Source: a virus
Virus record (IMG/VR): IMGVR_UViG_3300043602_000222
Span: 1 to 36,529 of that record
DNA: 36,529 nt
Strand: one strand, 5' to 3'
The translations under genes were made by a program, and so were the position numbers. This document shows positions 7,924 to 17,144 of the stretch, one piece after another. The stretch's first letter is position 1; every line of letters begins with the position of its first letter. A model generated the notes under the pieces. That model saw nothing but the letters and a program-made list of their open reading frames with translations. It made no database searches and was not told the DNA's origin.

Positions 7924-9152
7924 CAGCAGGGTAGTCCGGTCTGCGGTAAGTTGAAGCTCACCTCGTTGATGCACGGCAGGACGTCGCACTCCGGCTCAAT
8001 GCAGCAACCCTCATTGATGTAGACCAGCTCGCGGGGATACGGCGGCTTCTTGTCCTCGTAGCCTGGTATCTCGAACCGGGCCGCGGCGTTGATCTCGGCG
8101 CCGATCACAGCTGCGATGATCAGCTCGATCTGCTTGGCGCACAGTGGTATCGACGGGCAGATCCGCTGGAATAGCGCGCGGATGTCATTCTCGATCAGCT
8201 GCTTCTGCGCCACGCTCGGACAGCCGGCGATGTCGATGATGACGTTCACCGGTAACGGCTTGGGCATGAACACCTGGCCGCAGACACCGATCTCGACCTG
8301 GCCCTCGCCGTAGCCCTGGTGCTCGCCAAACATCCATTTGGTGATGTCGTCGACAATGTTCTGCGGAGGAATGCCGCAAGGAAACGCGGTGTCGAACATC
8401 ACGTAAAAATTCATGTTGTTTCCGCAATTTTTACAACCACAATCCTGGCTGCACTCACAATCCGGATTGCAGCGGCAGCACGAGCCCTCGCGGATGCACA
8501 CCCTGGTCGCGCATGGAAACTCGAGAAATTTTTCTTTGATCCACGCCATGGTGGCGCGAGGGTGGTAGGCGAGCCGGTTGAGATAGCGCTTGCGGAATGT
8601 TTCGCAGTCTTCCTCTTCCGCTCCACCACAGAATTGCCCGCCGCATATCTGCACTGTTGCATCGATGTTCGGCGCTGCGGTGGTCAGCGTACCTTCGGTG
8701 ACGGTACCGCCTGCGTTCATCTGCGGACCCGGTGTCATCGCCCGGATGCGAACAATGACCTCACCCTGCTCTGACAACTCCAGCGGGATCGAGCCGGTGG
8801 AAACAAAGATGCCGAGCGTAGTGCTGACCTCAAAGTAGGCCGGCACCGGAGTATGCGGCACGCCGGTTAGCTTGGCGTAGCCCTCGGCATGTGCCGGTGG
8901 CCGCGGGAACACCCCGTGCTGCGCTGCCATGATGTAAAGATTTTCGCAGCATGCCGTCTCGGGGTTGCGCTCCCGCCACATCTGATCCGCCACGGCGTAA
9001 AACTGCTCGGCCGCGGCGTAGTCATTGGCGATGACGTACCATTCATTGGACTCAGGGATGACTTTCCCACCACCGAGAACGGTGTTGGAAAACGAATTTC
9101 GCAAGCGGTCGAACAGCACCTGCGGTTCGGGTCGGAGAATGACGCATGCCAT
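7923..9152 (-). CDS. Baseplate J-like protein (Mu gp47 type) with Cys-rich insert
   Basis: The 409-residue length and position (after gp46, before gp48) fit baseplate J/gp47, the wedge protein of contractile tails. The N-terminal half has a typical J-family beta core (HTPVPAYFEVSTTLGIFVST, then AMTPGPQMNAGGTVTEGTL). ETFRKRYLNRLAYHP matches the conserved ExxRxRxLxxL region. Residues about 214-243 then carry a dense cysteine cluster (CIREGSCCRC, NPDCECSQDCGCKNCG) not expected in this family. Total cysteines are about 26. Start ATG 9152 lies just past the gp46 stop; an upstream in-frame extension to 9191 lies inside gp46 and is rejected. Confidence 0.87.
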   Translation of the reverse strand: MACVILRPEPQVLFDRLRNSFSNTVLGGGKVIPESNEWYVIANDYAAAEQFYAVADQMWRERNPETACCENLYIMAAQHGVFPRPPAHAEGYAKLTGVPHTPVPAYFEVSTTLGIFVSTGSIPLELSEQGEVIVRIRAMTPGPQMNAGGTVTEGTLTTAAPNIDATVQICGGQFCGGAEEEDCETFRKRYLNRLAYHPRATMAWIKEKFLEFPCATRVCIREGSCCRCNPDCECSQDCGCKNCGNNMNFYVMFDTAFPCGIPPQNIVDDITKWMFGEHQGYGEGQVEIGVCGQVFMPKPLPVNVIIDIAGCPSVAQKQLIENDIRALFQRICPSIPLCAKQIELIIAAVIGAEINAAARFEIPGYEDKKPPYPRELVYINEGCCIEPECDVLPCINEVSFNLPQTGLPC

Positions 9153-9156
9153 TGGT

Positions 9157-9723
9157 CTAGCGCCATATCCAGGACTCAGAAACGAACGCACCAGATAGAT
9201 CGATGCGGGTTCGGCCGGTCGACGTCACGGTGTCGATCACGACATCAACGTGGCTTTGTCGGTGATAGACCGCGTGCACCACGACCGATTGGATAATGCC
9301 TTGGGCAATCAACTTACCCATGTCAGCGCGGATGGCCGCCTCGATCGCCTTCACCGCATCTTGACAGCGGGCGTATAGCTTCTCCGCGGCGTTCCACAAC
9401 GTCGAGCCGATATAGAACCATTCACCTTCACGAAAGAAGGATTCTGACCAGTGGCCGTACACCGAGGCTGGGCTCGGGCAGGGCCGATCGTTGCGCGCCC
9501 GCGTGTTGAGCACGTTGAGAATCAGGCCGCGCACCCACTCGTCGTTCGAAATGGTCCGACCAATCTCGGCGCGGGTCACCTCATCCTGTATATAAACATA
9601 CTCGAGGCCGGGGATTGCACACTGATAGCCGCACATATCGTGATCACCGCAGGCTTCTGGCCTGGTGGTCCAGAAAATGCGACGACGACCTACGTCTTTA
9701 TCTAAGCAAGAGGCGTCATCCAT
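9157..9723 (-). CDS. Baseplate protein, phage GP46 family (gp25-like)
   Basis: This 188-residue protein lies between gp45- and gp47-like genes as in Mu. Family members are small lysozyme-like-fold proteins that link the tube end to the wedge. Visible here are NDEWVRGLILNVLNTRARND, the family's early conserved block, then AAEKLYARCQDAVKAIEAAI and the C-terminal SHVDVVIDTVTSTGRTRIDL. Six cysteines are present, four of them in the first 35 residues. The start overlaps the gp45-like stop by eight bases. The C-terminus ends in WIWR. Confidence 0.82.
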   Translation of the reverse strand: MDDASCLDKDVGRRRIFWTTRPEACGDHDMCGYQCAIPGLEYVYIQDEVTRAEIGRTISNDEWVRGLILNVLNTRARNDRPCPSPASVYGHWSESFFREGEWFYIGSTLWNAAEKLYARCQDAVKAIEAAIRADMGKLIAQGIIQSVVVHAVYHRQSHVDVVIDTVTSTGRTRIDLSGAFVSESWIWR

Positions 9724-10489
9724 GGGTGGCCTCGCCTATCGCTGTCTGTAGGCTGGTGAACTCCGCGCGCACCTCGGTCGGCAGGTTTTCCGGCAACCAG
9801 GACAGTGCGTTCTTCAGAGCGCGGATGGCCTCGACGACGTCGCCCATCACATCGCGCGGCGCTTCCGCTTCGAACGATGCCGAAGCCACGCTGCTACCAC
9901 CGCCGCCACCGCTGCTGTCATCATCGCTGGCCTCGGCCTGCTCGTTGCCTTGGAAGCCCGGCGGCTTCTCTTTGCCCTGCACAATCTGCGGCGTCTTGAT
10001 CAGTTTGTTGACGATCAACTCGCCATCGATGATGAACTTTTTGTCGCCATCGAGCCGGAAGTAGACGTTCTTGTCCTTGGTGATTTCAAACTCGCCATCC
10101 TTGCCGACGGCAAATTCCTTCTTGGTGATGTGCGCTTTCTCCTTGCCGAAATCGAGCGCCCACTCGTCGTCGAGCGGATTCTGCACGCCGCCGTGCTCCT
10201 CCTTCCATCTGCGCTGCTTGTCGCGCGGGATGGTCAGGATCGCCAACTTGAGTGTGGTGTCTGCTCCGCCGGAGAGTTCGAACACCTCGGCGTTATGATC
10301 CTTCTTCAGATTAAACGAGGTGCCGGAGCCGACCACAGTGACCGCGGTCTCTTCATCCTTGGTATCGGTGCCGCGCACCTTGATGATGGAGCCGGCGCCC
10401 TTGACGTATTTTTGCTCTCCCCAGACGTGGCGCTCGATGTGGTCCTGCTGGTCGCGCTTGGACTCGCGATAATGCGTGTACGTCGTCAT
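9716..10489 (-). CDS. Baseplate assembly/spike protein, Mu gp45-like
   Basis: The 257-residue product is at the gp45 position. An OB-fold-like N-terminal half is followed by repetitive beta segments (GKDGEFEITKDKNVYFRLDG, DKKFIIDGELIVNKLIKTPQ) of the kind that build the central spike of Mu-like tails. The C-terminal part has an acidic/glycine linker (ASDDDSSGGGGGSS) and a short helical tail, which differs from a metal-tipped Mu spike. No cysteine is visible, in contrast to its neighbours. Start ATG 10489 has GAGG nine bases upstream; an in-frame TTG five codons earlier is less likely. Confidence 0.78.
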   Translation of the reverse strand: MTTYTHYRESKRDQQDHIERHVWGEQKYVKGAGSIIKVRGTDTKDEETAVTVVGSGTSFNLKKDHNAEVFELSGGADTTLKLAILTIPRDKQRRWKEEHGGVQNPLDDEWALDFGKEKAHITKKEFAVGKDGEFEITKDKNVYFRLDGDKKFIIDGELIVNKLIKTPQIVQGKEKPPGFQGNEQAEASDDDSSGGGGGSSVASASFEAEAPRDVMGDVVEAIRALKNALSWLPENLPTEVRAEFTSLQTAIGEATHG

Positions 10490-10490
10490 T

Positions 10491-11861
10491 TCATTGATCC
10501 TCAAACCAAGGTGGCAGCATCAGCGGTGCATCGCGCTCGTTCTTGTCATCCTTCTCGTAATCCTCGGTGACGCCTTTGGCTTGGGCCTCGACCAACGTCA
10601 TCTGCGGCAGCTCGCTGAGCATCGGCGGGCACCACGGCTGCGGATATTCGTCTGGCTTCAGCTCGATCCCGGCCTGCGCGCGGCGCGCACGACCGGTATT
10701 AAAATCGATCTTGTCCAACCCGTAGCCGACGCCGCTGCCACCAGGACTACTGCCGCCACCTCCACTGGATGGAGGTGGCGAGAGGATCAGTGTGGTCTTG
10801 AGTTCCTTGTGGGCATCGACGTGATAGGTCAGATCGATGCACTCGAACATGTCGAAGATGCCTTCGGGTGGCACCTCAACATAATGGACATTCCCGATGT
10901 CCCACGGCGCGCCGGATGGCGACTGCACATGAAACACCTCGATCGTGATCTTCTTACTTTCGGAGCTGCGCTTGTTCATTTCGAACCGTGCGCGTCGCTC
11001 CAACTCCATGTCAGTGGCATCGCCGTTATGCTGCACGGTGTGCGGCACGAAGTCCTTGACCCAGGAGTCCTTTACTTCTTTGTAGGTTTTAAGCAGGGCT
11101 TCCTCACCCCATTTTTTCTTCTCGGTGCGTTGGCCCTTGGCTTTGACCTTGCTCTTGGCTTTATCGTCTGACTGTTCAGCAGAAAATCGTAGAATGTTGT
11201 AGCCAAGGATGAGTGCATCACCACCACCTCCAGGACCGACGCCATCCGTGACCCGTAATTTTCCGTCGCGCGTCTCATACATGAAGTAGCAATTTTCGTT
11301 CTGGACCCGGTTGAGTTCGTCAACCACGCGGGCGCCGTCACGAAAACGCACCTTGTCGAGCTTGATCACTTGTCCAAGCCATTCGACCTGAGTCTTGAAC
11401 GGCTCCACCAACTTCTGGACCACATCTTTCGTGGTCGGCTTCATCATGTTTGTGGTCGGATGCTGGTGCGAACTATCGACCAACCGTCTGGTCTTACCGC
11501 GTGCCACGATTTTAACCGTGTATTCGTTTGGGCCGATGTTGACGCTCATCGAGCCGCCACCCTCGCCGCTCGTGCCTTCGGTCTCCTGTCCGCCAGAACT
11601 GTCTGCCGTTCCCTTGTCGCCGGTATGCGCGCCGGTGCCGGTGCGCGCGTCGACGTAGCCAGTGAACGCTAGCTGACCTGCGATGTAGACTTGGATAGGA
11701 GCGCCAGCTTTTGCCGCCACCAGGATTGGCTTGCTCGGCGCGGCTCCGGCAAAGATGGTGACCGATAATTGACCAGTTAGATTCTCTTTCTTGCGATTGA
11801 GCGTCATCTCCGTCCAAGTTTCGATCGGCCCGCCGCCGCAGGTAATAACAACCGGTTTCAT
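10491..11861 (-). CDS. Baseplate hub protein, Mu gpP (gp44)-like
   Basis: The 456-residue protein starts MKPVVITCGGGPIETWTEMT, the usual entry of gpP/T4 gp27-type hubs. An IQVYIAGQLAFTGYVDA strand and then a glycine-rich loop (SSGGQETEGTSGEGGGS) follow. The hub signature GPNEYTVKIVARGKTRRLVD is near residues 110-130, with FKTQVEWLG and QNENCYFMYETRDGKLRVTD later. The C-terminus has a long glycine/serine linker and a charged tail. It shares an ATGA overlap with the N-like gene. The ring it forms should sit between tube and spike (family knowledge). Confidence 0.85.
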   Translation of the reverse strand: MKPVVITCGGGPIETWTEMTLNRKKENLTGQLSVTIFAGAAPSKPILVAAKAGAPIQVYIAGQLAFTGYVDARTGTGAHTGDKGTADSSGGQETEGTSGEGGGSMSVNIGPNEYTVKIVARGKTRRLVDSSHQHPTTNMMKPTTKDVVQKLVEPFKTQVEWLGQVIKLDKVRFRDGARVVDELNRVQNENCYFMYETRDGKLRVTDGVGPGGGGDALILGYNILRFSAEQSDDKAKSKVKAKGQRTEKKKWGEEALLKTYKEVKDSWVKDFVPHTVQHNGDATDMELERRARFEMNKRSSESKKITIEVFHVQSPSGAPWDIGNVHYVEVPPEGIFDMFECIDLTYHVDAHKELKTTLILSPPPSSGGGGSSPGGSGVGYGLDKIDFNTGRARRAQAGIELKPDEYPQPWCPPMLSELPQMTLVEAQAKGVTEDYEKDDKNERDAPLMLPPWFEDQ

Positions 11862-13126
11862 CTCGGGATGTAGGCTGGTTGGATCGGGAAAATGCGGACA
11901 TGTCCGCCGGCGGCAGGACCACCTGGCGTCAACCCGACCACAAGTTGTTGGAAGCGCCCGTTGGCGTCGACGATATTGGTCTGCTCAAGCTCACGATGGC
12001 GCTTGGCGTCCTTGTAGAGGACATACGACGCGATCAGCGGATGCACGCCACCGCTATAATCGACGATGACCCGACCCGGCAGCCGGTAGGTCATATCGTG
12101 CATCATCTTGCTGAATTCGACCGCGTAGCGCTTGATCTCCAGGAAGAGCCCGTTGTTGCATTCGTCGTAGGCGATCCTGGCCTCGTCCTCGAACACCTTG
12201 AGGACTTCCTCCATCGCCGCCAGGCCCTCACCGAGGTGCCGGTACTTCCGGCCCATTGCCGCTTCCGCCATGCCGATGGCGCTGAGAAGGCGATGACGAC
12301 TGAGCACCGCCTCTTCGCTGGTCTGCGCAACGTGCACTGGATGATATGACGTGAACGAGGCGAAGTTCACCAGGCTGCGGAAAATCTTATAGCGGCCGTC
12401 GGCGTCCTGGATCTTGCTGGAGATAAACTTGAAGCCAGTGAACAGCGCCTCCTCGACTTTCTCCGGATCGGAGGCGAGCCCGTCGTCCTCGGCCACATCC
12501 TCCATGGCTAGCGCGGCGCGCCACTCATTAGTCGATGACTGCGCAGTCAGAGTGTGAACTGTCACCTGGGCAACGGCAGCGACCAGGCTCTGGGCGCGAT
12601 TGATAACGTCAACACGCCACGGCTGCGCCACCAACTTGGGTGTGTATTCCGCCAGAAATGCTTCCCGCGAAATATCATTGAGCGGGCTGATGATAATGCC
12701 ATAGAGCGAGGCGAAGCCGGGGCCGGAGGTTGGACCGCTGACGCCGATGCCATTGGCCTCAACGAACTCCATCTCAACAGTGGTTTCGCCGGCCTCTTCG
12801 AGATTGTCCTTAACTTTGACCGAGCGACAAGCGGCCAGAACAGTGCCGCGAGTCGGATGCACCAGCGGACCCGGGCCCGGCGACTGGCAAGCCTGAAACA
12901 GCGAGTGGCTGTCGAAGACGTGATCATCTGCACGAAACACCGCGGTGAGATGATAGACTTGGATCTTACGACCGAGATCGGCGTAGGCGGTGATTTCACC
13001 GAACGGAAATTCACCTTCGGCGCCGCGGCGACCACCTTCGACGTCAACCTCTTTGCATTGAAAGCCGACACCTTTGAATGATGCCGGGACATAGTCTTTG
13101 CCGATGGCGCAGTTATGTTCCGACAT
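11858..13126 (-). CDS. DNA circularisation-N domain tail protein, Mu gpN (gp43)-like
   Basis: The N-terminal 130 residues match the DNA_circ_N domain: YVPASFKGVGFQCKEVDVEG, GRRGAEGEFPFGE and LHVPKG-type elements (here GPGPLVHPTRG), with EFVEANG closing the domain. The rest is mainly helical (AMEEVLKVFEDEARIAYDEC). The C-terminus runs ANGRFQQLVVGLTPGGP, consistent with family members that end in a short beta segment. It immediately follows the tape measure stop (TAAATG), which is the Mu order. In Mu-like tails the protein sits at the distal tube as a hub or baseplate component. Confidence 0.87.
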   Translation of the reverse strand: MSEHNCAIGKDYVPASFKGVGFQCKEVDVEGGRRGAEGEFPFGEITAYADLGRKIQVYHLTAVFRADDHVFDSHSLFQACQSPGPGPLVHPTRGTVLAACRSVKVKDNLEEAGETTVEMEFVEANGIGVSGPTSGPGFASLYGIIISPLNDISREAFLAEYTPKLVAQPWRVDVINRAQSLVAAVAQVTVHTLTAQSSTNEWRAALAMEDVAEDDGLASDPEKVEEALFTGFKFISSKIQDADGRYKIFRSLVNFASFTSYHPVHVAQTSEEAVLSRHRLLSAIGMAEAAMGRKYRHLGEGLAAMEEVLKVFEDEARIAYDECNNGLFLEIKRYAVEFSKMMHDMTYRLPGRVIVDYSGGVHPLIASYVLYKDAKRHRELEQTNIVDANGRFQQLVVGLTPGGPAAGGHVRIFPIQPAYIPR

Positions 13127-16100
13127 TTACTGGGCTTCTTTTGCCGGGCCGGGACTACCACCGGCGCCACCACCGCTACCGGTGTGATTCACGTTGATGT
13201 TCACATTCGCGACCGCTGACGCAATTTTGGCCGCAGCTGCCGCGCCATAAGCGCTGCCTGCAGCCGACGCTCCGGCTTGGATTGTGGAAGCGGCCTGTTG
13301 TCCGCCTGCAGCGAGTGCGGCACCGGCCGCAGTCATCTGTGAACCCACCTCACTAAACGCGCTTTGAAAACTTGCAGCCGCGTTTGCGAGCGGCTCCGTC
13401 ATCCCTGCGCCGATTTGCGGGCCGACAGCAATGATCGGAGCTGCAATCGCGGCACCGATTCCAGGCGCGGCAGCCATCAATTTATCGGCGACATCAATTG
13501 TTGCTTGCTGTTTCTCATCAGGCTTTTCCGCTTCCTCCCGACCCCGCGCCTCCTCATCCCGATCCTGCTGCTCCATCCGCTCGCGCTCTCTCGCGCGCGC
13601 TTCTCGTTCTGCCTGTGCCCGGTCCCTTTCTGCTTGTTCTGCCCGCGCCCGATCCTTTGCGTCTTGCTCCGCTTTTATGAGTCTTGGATCAGTGCTCGGC
13701 TTCGGCTCCGGATACACCTTGTTGGGGTCAGGCTGCTCTTCGCCTCTCTTTTTTGCATCTTCGCGCCGCTTAGCAGCTTGGCGCTCTAACTCGGTCATTC
13801 GGGCTCGCTCGGCGCGGTCCTTCGCCAGCTTTTCCATCTCCGCTTTCTTCTGGTCTTCCTTCACCTGTACGGCTGACCGCTCCGTTAGAGTTTTTTCAGC
13901 GTCCACAATGGCCTGCTTAGCCGCTGCCGCTCGTTGCTCCAGGGTCGCAAGCTCGGTACTGAGAGCGGCCAGTTTTGCTCTCGCAGCCTCGACATCGCCC
14001 GGTTTGATATTCCCACTTGCCAGGTCTTTGGTGATCTGTTCCTTTTCATGCTGGGCCTGTTGCCAGCGTCCCTGAATCTTGCTGAATTCCTCCAAAGAAT
14101 CGTTGAGCTTTTGAAATTCGGGTTGATTGCTCTTGCCGCCCGTCGGCTGGGTCGACATCGCCAAGAATGCTGCCGCGGTGATACCGGTCACGGCCCCTAC
14201 CGCGAGCGCTGCCGGTCGCATCAACCATCGGAGGGCAGTCGAAAATCGTCCTAAGTTGCCGCCAGGTCCGCCTTTTGGTGGTCCGCCTTTTGGTGGTCCT
14301 CCCGGCGGTTCCGGCACTGTTGGTGGTTTTTTCAAATCGGGTCCGCCAGGCTTCTGACCCGGCTTCACACGATCAGGCCCACCAAGCCCATCACCTAAGC
14401 CAGGTAACTTCGTGCCCGCCGCTGCCGCTAGCGCACCGGCAGCAAAAAGCAACGCGCCACCGGCTGTATTCAGCGAGGTGCCAGCCGCACCTAGCGATGA
14501 TGTCGCCGGATCTTCGCTCAAGGTCGCGCGCAAACCCTGCGCCGCGCCGAACGTGGTTAACATCGGAACAGCCGCTACCGCCGCCGCCGCGGCGGCCATC
14601 ATCGTAGGCGCATCCGGTGATTCACCTTTGCTGATGGCTTCGGATGCTTTGCTGAGCTTCTCGGCCATGCCAGAGGCGAGCGGTACGAATGTGGTCTCCA
14701 TCTTGTTGATGGTTTCGCCCAGCGTAGACACAAACTGATTTCTGAGCGCCGTACCGGCAAGTCGGCCAGATCCCTCGGTGTCTCGTTCTCCGCTGTCGAT
14801 GTCGCCGGGACGCTTCAGGGCGCGCTCAATATCCTGCGCCCACTCCGTCGAGCGTTTGATCACATTGAAAAGAATATCGGAGCCTTTACCACTAGTGACC
14901 TTGCCAACGAACTTTCCGATGTCTGCGTCACTTCTTGGGTTTAGGCCCAGCCTTGTCATCGCAGGAAGGATCTTATCCTGCACAAAGCCGTGCACGTTCT
15001 TGCGCAATTCTCCTTCGTCGGTCGCGCCCTTGGTCATGACCTCTCGGAGCTGGTCCAAGGTTGGCACCTTGGTTTTTGCAAAGGGCTTGCCCTTTGAATC
15101 CACCATGCCTTTGTCGACCAGACCAAGCGCCTCAAGATTTGCGAGCTTGCTCTTGTCCAGACGAGCGCCGCTGAACTGCTTGACGATCTCGTTAAAACCG
15201 GTAGCGAATTTAGAGCCCGACTCCTCCATGCCGAGCGCCATCGTCATCATGCCTTTGGGGTCAAGGCCGTATTTTGATTGCTGCGCCGTACCAATGGTCG
15301 TGAGCCATCGTTGGCCAGTGAATTCCTGACCAATTTCTCGGGTCGCCTGACGCATCGTGTCGAAGTATTCCGTCGCCCTGGCGTAATCGAACTTGCCCGC
15401 GGCATCACGGAAGCGCCCCATCTGCTCGCCGGCCTTGATGAAGGCTAGCGCGTTATCGTATGCCTGCTGCCCACTCTGCCCTTGTCCCTGGCCGATCTTG
15501 GCCAAGGATTCCGCTTGCTGCACCAAGAAAGACGCGCCAGCGACATCGCCACCGGCTTGACCCATAGACTCAACAAGCAGATTTTTCTGCTGCGCGCGAT
15601 TCCAGTACACTCCTCCTTGGCCCGTCATTGGATTTCTACGATTGCGAGCATCCTCCTGCAGTTGATCAACGGAGAGATTGATCGCGTCTTGTGTCTCCTT
15701 CGGAAACCGCCGCAATGCCATCTTGGTGTCGGCAGTATCGACCTGGCTGTAGCCCTCCTGTGCTGCGCGTCCTGTGGCGCGTGCCATCGCACTCGCCATC
15801 GCGTCCATGTTCGTAACTGCAACACTGCCGGTGACCGAAATCGGTCCGCGTAGATAACCACCACCACCGCCACCAATACCGCGCCCACCAGTCGGTGCCG
15901 GCGCTGCGCCAGGCGGACGCCTTGCTGGTGGTGCTGGTGGTGCCGCCCTAGGTGGTGGTGCTGCAGTCGCCCTAGGCTGTACCGGCGTTCGTGCCGCTTG
16001 CCTGGCCGCCGTGTTGACAGTGATTGGTCTTGCTGCCGCGGTGCGCAGTTGTTGAACCTGCCGCAGCGCACTGGATAGCCCGGCAGCATTGGCCTTAATG

Positions 16101-16321
16101 TTAACCGTCTGGCTGCTCAAGCCGCGCATGGCGGACTTGAGCCGATTGATGTTAGCAATCGCCTGGGTAATGCCCTTGTCGTTGACCTTGATGTCAACCT
16201 TGACGGACTTGAGCGAGTTCGCGGTCGCAAATAGTTTCTTCAGCGCCGCGTTGATCTTGTTGATCTGCGCGGTCGATTCATCTTTGACGCGAAGCGTTGC
16301 CTGCTCAACAAATGAAGCCAA
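13127..16321 (-). CDS. Tail length tape measure protein (1064 aa)
   Basis: This is the longest gene of the window, placed between chaperone and hub genes as expected. The N-terminus is helical with an amphipathic repeat (INKINAALKKLF, LKSVKVDIKVNDKG). A Pro/Ala/Arg linker follows at about residues 110-145. The centre has hydrophobic helices, including RPAALAVGAVTGITAAAFLA, that may insert in membrane during ejection. Then comes a highly charged coiled coil of about 200 residues (EQAERDRAQAEREARARERE) and an Ala/Gly-rich C-terminus. No cysteine is present. The start is TTG at 16321: the in-frame stop lies only 15 bases upstream and AGG precedes the TTG by seven bases, so no ATG is available. 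Confidence 0.93.
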   Translation of the reverse strand: MASFVEQATLRVKDESTAQINKINAALKKLFATANSLKSVKVDIKVNDKGITQAIANINRLKSAMRGLSSQTVNIKANAAGLSSALRQVQQLRTAAARPITVNTAARQAARTPVQPRATAAPPPRAAPPAPPARRPPGAAPAPTGGRGIGGGGGGYLRGPISVTGSVAVTNMDAMASAMARATGRAAQEGYSQVDTADTKMALRRFPKETQDAINLSVDQLQEDARNRRNPMTGQGGVYWNRAQQKNLLVESMGQAGGDVAGASFLVQQAESLAKIGQGQGQSGQQAYDNALAFIKAGEQMGRFRDAAGKFDYARATEYFDTMRQATREIGQEFTGQRWLTTIGTAQQSKYGLDPKGMMTMALGMEESGSKFATGFNEIVKQFSGARLDKSKLANLEALGLVDKGMVDSKGKPFAKTKVPTLDQLREVMTKGATDEGELRKNVHGFVQDKILPAMTRLGLNPRSDADIGKFVGKVTSGKGSDILFNVIKRSTEWAQDIERALKRPGDIDSGERDTEGSGRLAGTALRNQFVSTLGETINKMETTFVPLASGMAEKLSKASEAISKGESPDAPTMMAAAAAAVAAVPMLTTFGAAQGLRATLSEDPATSSLGAAGTSLNTAGGALLFAAGALAAAAGTKLPGLGDGLGGPDRVKPGQKPGGPDLKKPPTVPEPPGGPPKGGPPKGGPGGNLGRFSTALRWLMRPAALAVGAVTGITAAAFLAMSTQPTGGKSNQPEFQKLNDSLEEFSKIQGRWQQAQHEKEQITKDLASGNIKPGDVEAARAKLAALSTELATLEQRAAAAKQAIVDAEKTLTERSAVQVKEDQKKAEMEKLAKDRAERARMTELERQAAKRREDAKKRGEEQPDPNKVYPEPKPSTDPRLIKAEQDAKDRARAEQAERDRAQAEREARARERERMEQQDRDEEARGREEAEKPDEKQQATIDVADKLMAAAPGIGAAIAAPIIAVGPQIGAGMTEPLANAAASFQSAFSEVGSQMTAAGAALAAGGQQAASTIQAGASAAGSAYGAAAAAKIASAVANVNINVNHTGSGGGAGGSPGPAKEAQ

Positions 16322-16329
16322 GGCTAAGC

Positions 16330-16479
16330 CTATTTAGGTTTGCCACCGGCCAGAATGATGCGGTTGCGCATTTCCTGCCGGTGGACTTTGAGAAACCCGT
16401 TGACCCGCAGGGTCAACAGCGGAATGGACAGAGATCTTGGATCGCCGGCCGAGGCGCAATAATAACGCCACTCGTCCAC
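16330..16479 (-). CDS. Tail chaperone downstream ORF (likely -1 frameshift extension)
   Basis: A 49-codon ORF in the -1 frame relative to the chaperone (GTG 16479: VDEWRYYCASAGDPRSLSIP) ends nine bases before the tape measure start. The same frame stays open upstream to 16575, overlapping the chaperone's last 90 bases. That allows synthesis as a chaperone fusion by -1 slippage, as with G/GT of lambda and E/E' of P2. The run of four T at 16509-16512, read CAT TTT CTC, permits a P-site slip TTT to TTT, though it is not a canonical heptamer. Independent initiation at the GTG, with GGAG eleven bases upstream, is the alternative. Confidence 0.68.
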   Translation of the reverse strand: MDEWRYYCASAGDPRSLSIPLLTLRVNGFLKVHRQEMRNRIILAGGKPK

Positions 16480-16484
16480 TCGAT

Positions 16485-17141
16485 TTACGACTCCGGCGGC
16501 GACCCGAGAAAATGCGGAAGCACGTCGCGAACGATAGTGAAGCCGTCGGCAAACATGATCTGATTCACGGCCCAAGATGGCAGCGCACTGAGGCTACTAC
16601 CGAGCGGCTTGGCCACGCTCTCAATCAGTTGCAGACCTTGCGCAAACGTAGTCGATGCAGCCAGCACATCTTCTACGTCACCATAAGTCTTGGCCAGAAA
16701 CTCAAGCTCGTTAATCGGCGGCTTACCCTGACCCGTTGGAATTGGTGTTCCGAGTTCGTAAATGATCGCCTTGTCGATACCGTCGCCAGCACGCGAGATC
16801 TTGCCGGCCTTGCCCTCGTTCTCGTCGAGCTTGGCTCCGATGTCGCGCGCAGCCTTAATCGGCATACGCAGCACATCCGTCATGGATATCTGAACCGGAG
16901 CGGTCGCCATGAAGTAGGTGACCTGCTTGGTCATTCGCACACGACGGATCTTTCCCTCCCAGGTTTTGGGAGAGGTCAGGTTCTGTGCTTCTGTGATGAA
17001 GCCCATGTACGCAGCAAACGACACGGGCTTCACCACAGCACCATCAATTATCCGATCTCCTAACGGGAAGGAGATCGGAATCATCTCAGGTGGCGGTGAC
17101 TTCGGCGGTTCAAGCTTTGTAACTTGAGCTGCTTCAGCCAT
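16485..17141 (-). CDS. Tail assembly chaperone (Mu gp41-like position)
   Basis: The 218-residue protein between the tube and tape measure genes fits the tail chaperone that coats the tape measure during assembly. The segment MIPISFPLGDRIIDG followed by AVVKPVSFAAYMGFI is the typical N-terminal beta strand plus helix pattern of phage tail chaperones. It is helical in the rest and contains no cysteine that I can see. The C-terminus overlaps a -1 ORF encoded at 16330-16479. It starts at ATG 17141, three bases past the tube gene stop. Not part of the mature particle by family knowledge. Confidence 0.82.
   Translation of the reverse strand: MAEAAQVTKLEPPKSPPPEMIPISFPLGDRIIDGAVVKPVSFAAYMGFITEAQNLTSPKTWEGKIRRVRMTKQVTYFMATAPVQISMTDVLRMPIKAARDIGAKLDENEGKAGKISRAGDGIDKAIIYELGTPIPTGQGKPPINELEFLAKTYGDVEDVLAASTTFAQGLQLIESVAKPLGSSLSALPSWAVNQIMFADGFTIVRDVLPHFLGSPPES
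16506..16512 (-). other. Candidate -1 ribosomal slip site TTTTCTC
   Basis: On the minus strand the chaperone codons read CAT TTT CTC. Moving back one base pairs the P-site tRNA again with TTT and enters the -1 frame that runs to 16330. The A-site codon (CTC to TCT) re-pairs poorly, so this is only the best candidate in the 90-base overlap. No strong downstream pseudoknot was worked out. Confidence 0.3.
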
Positions 17142-17144
17142 GGC

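Noticed and set aside
13364-14738. Plus-strand ORFs opposite the tape measure gene
   Set aside because: Their sequences are antisense reflections of the charged coiled coil, with no recognisable motifs or supporting gene context.
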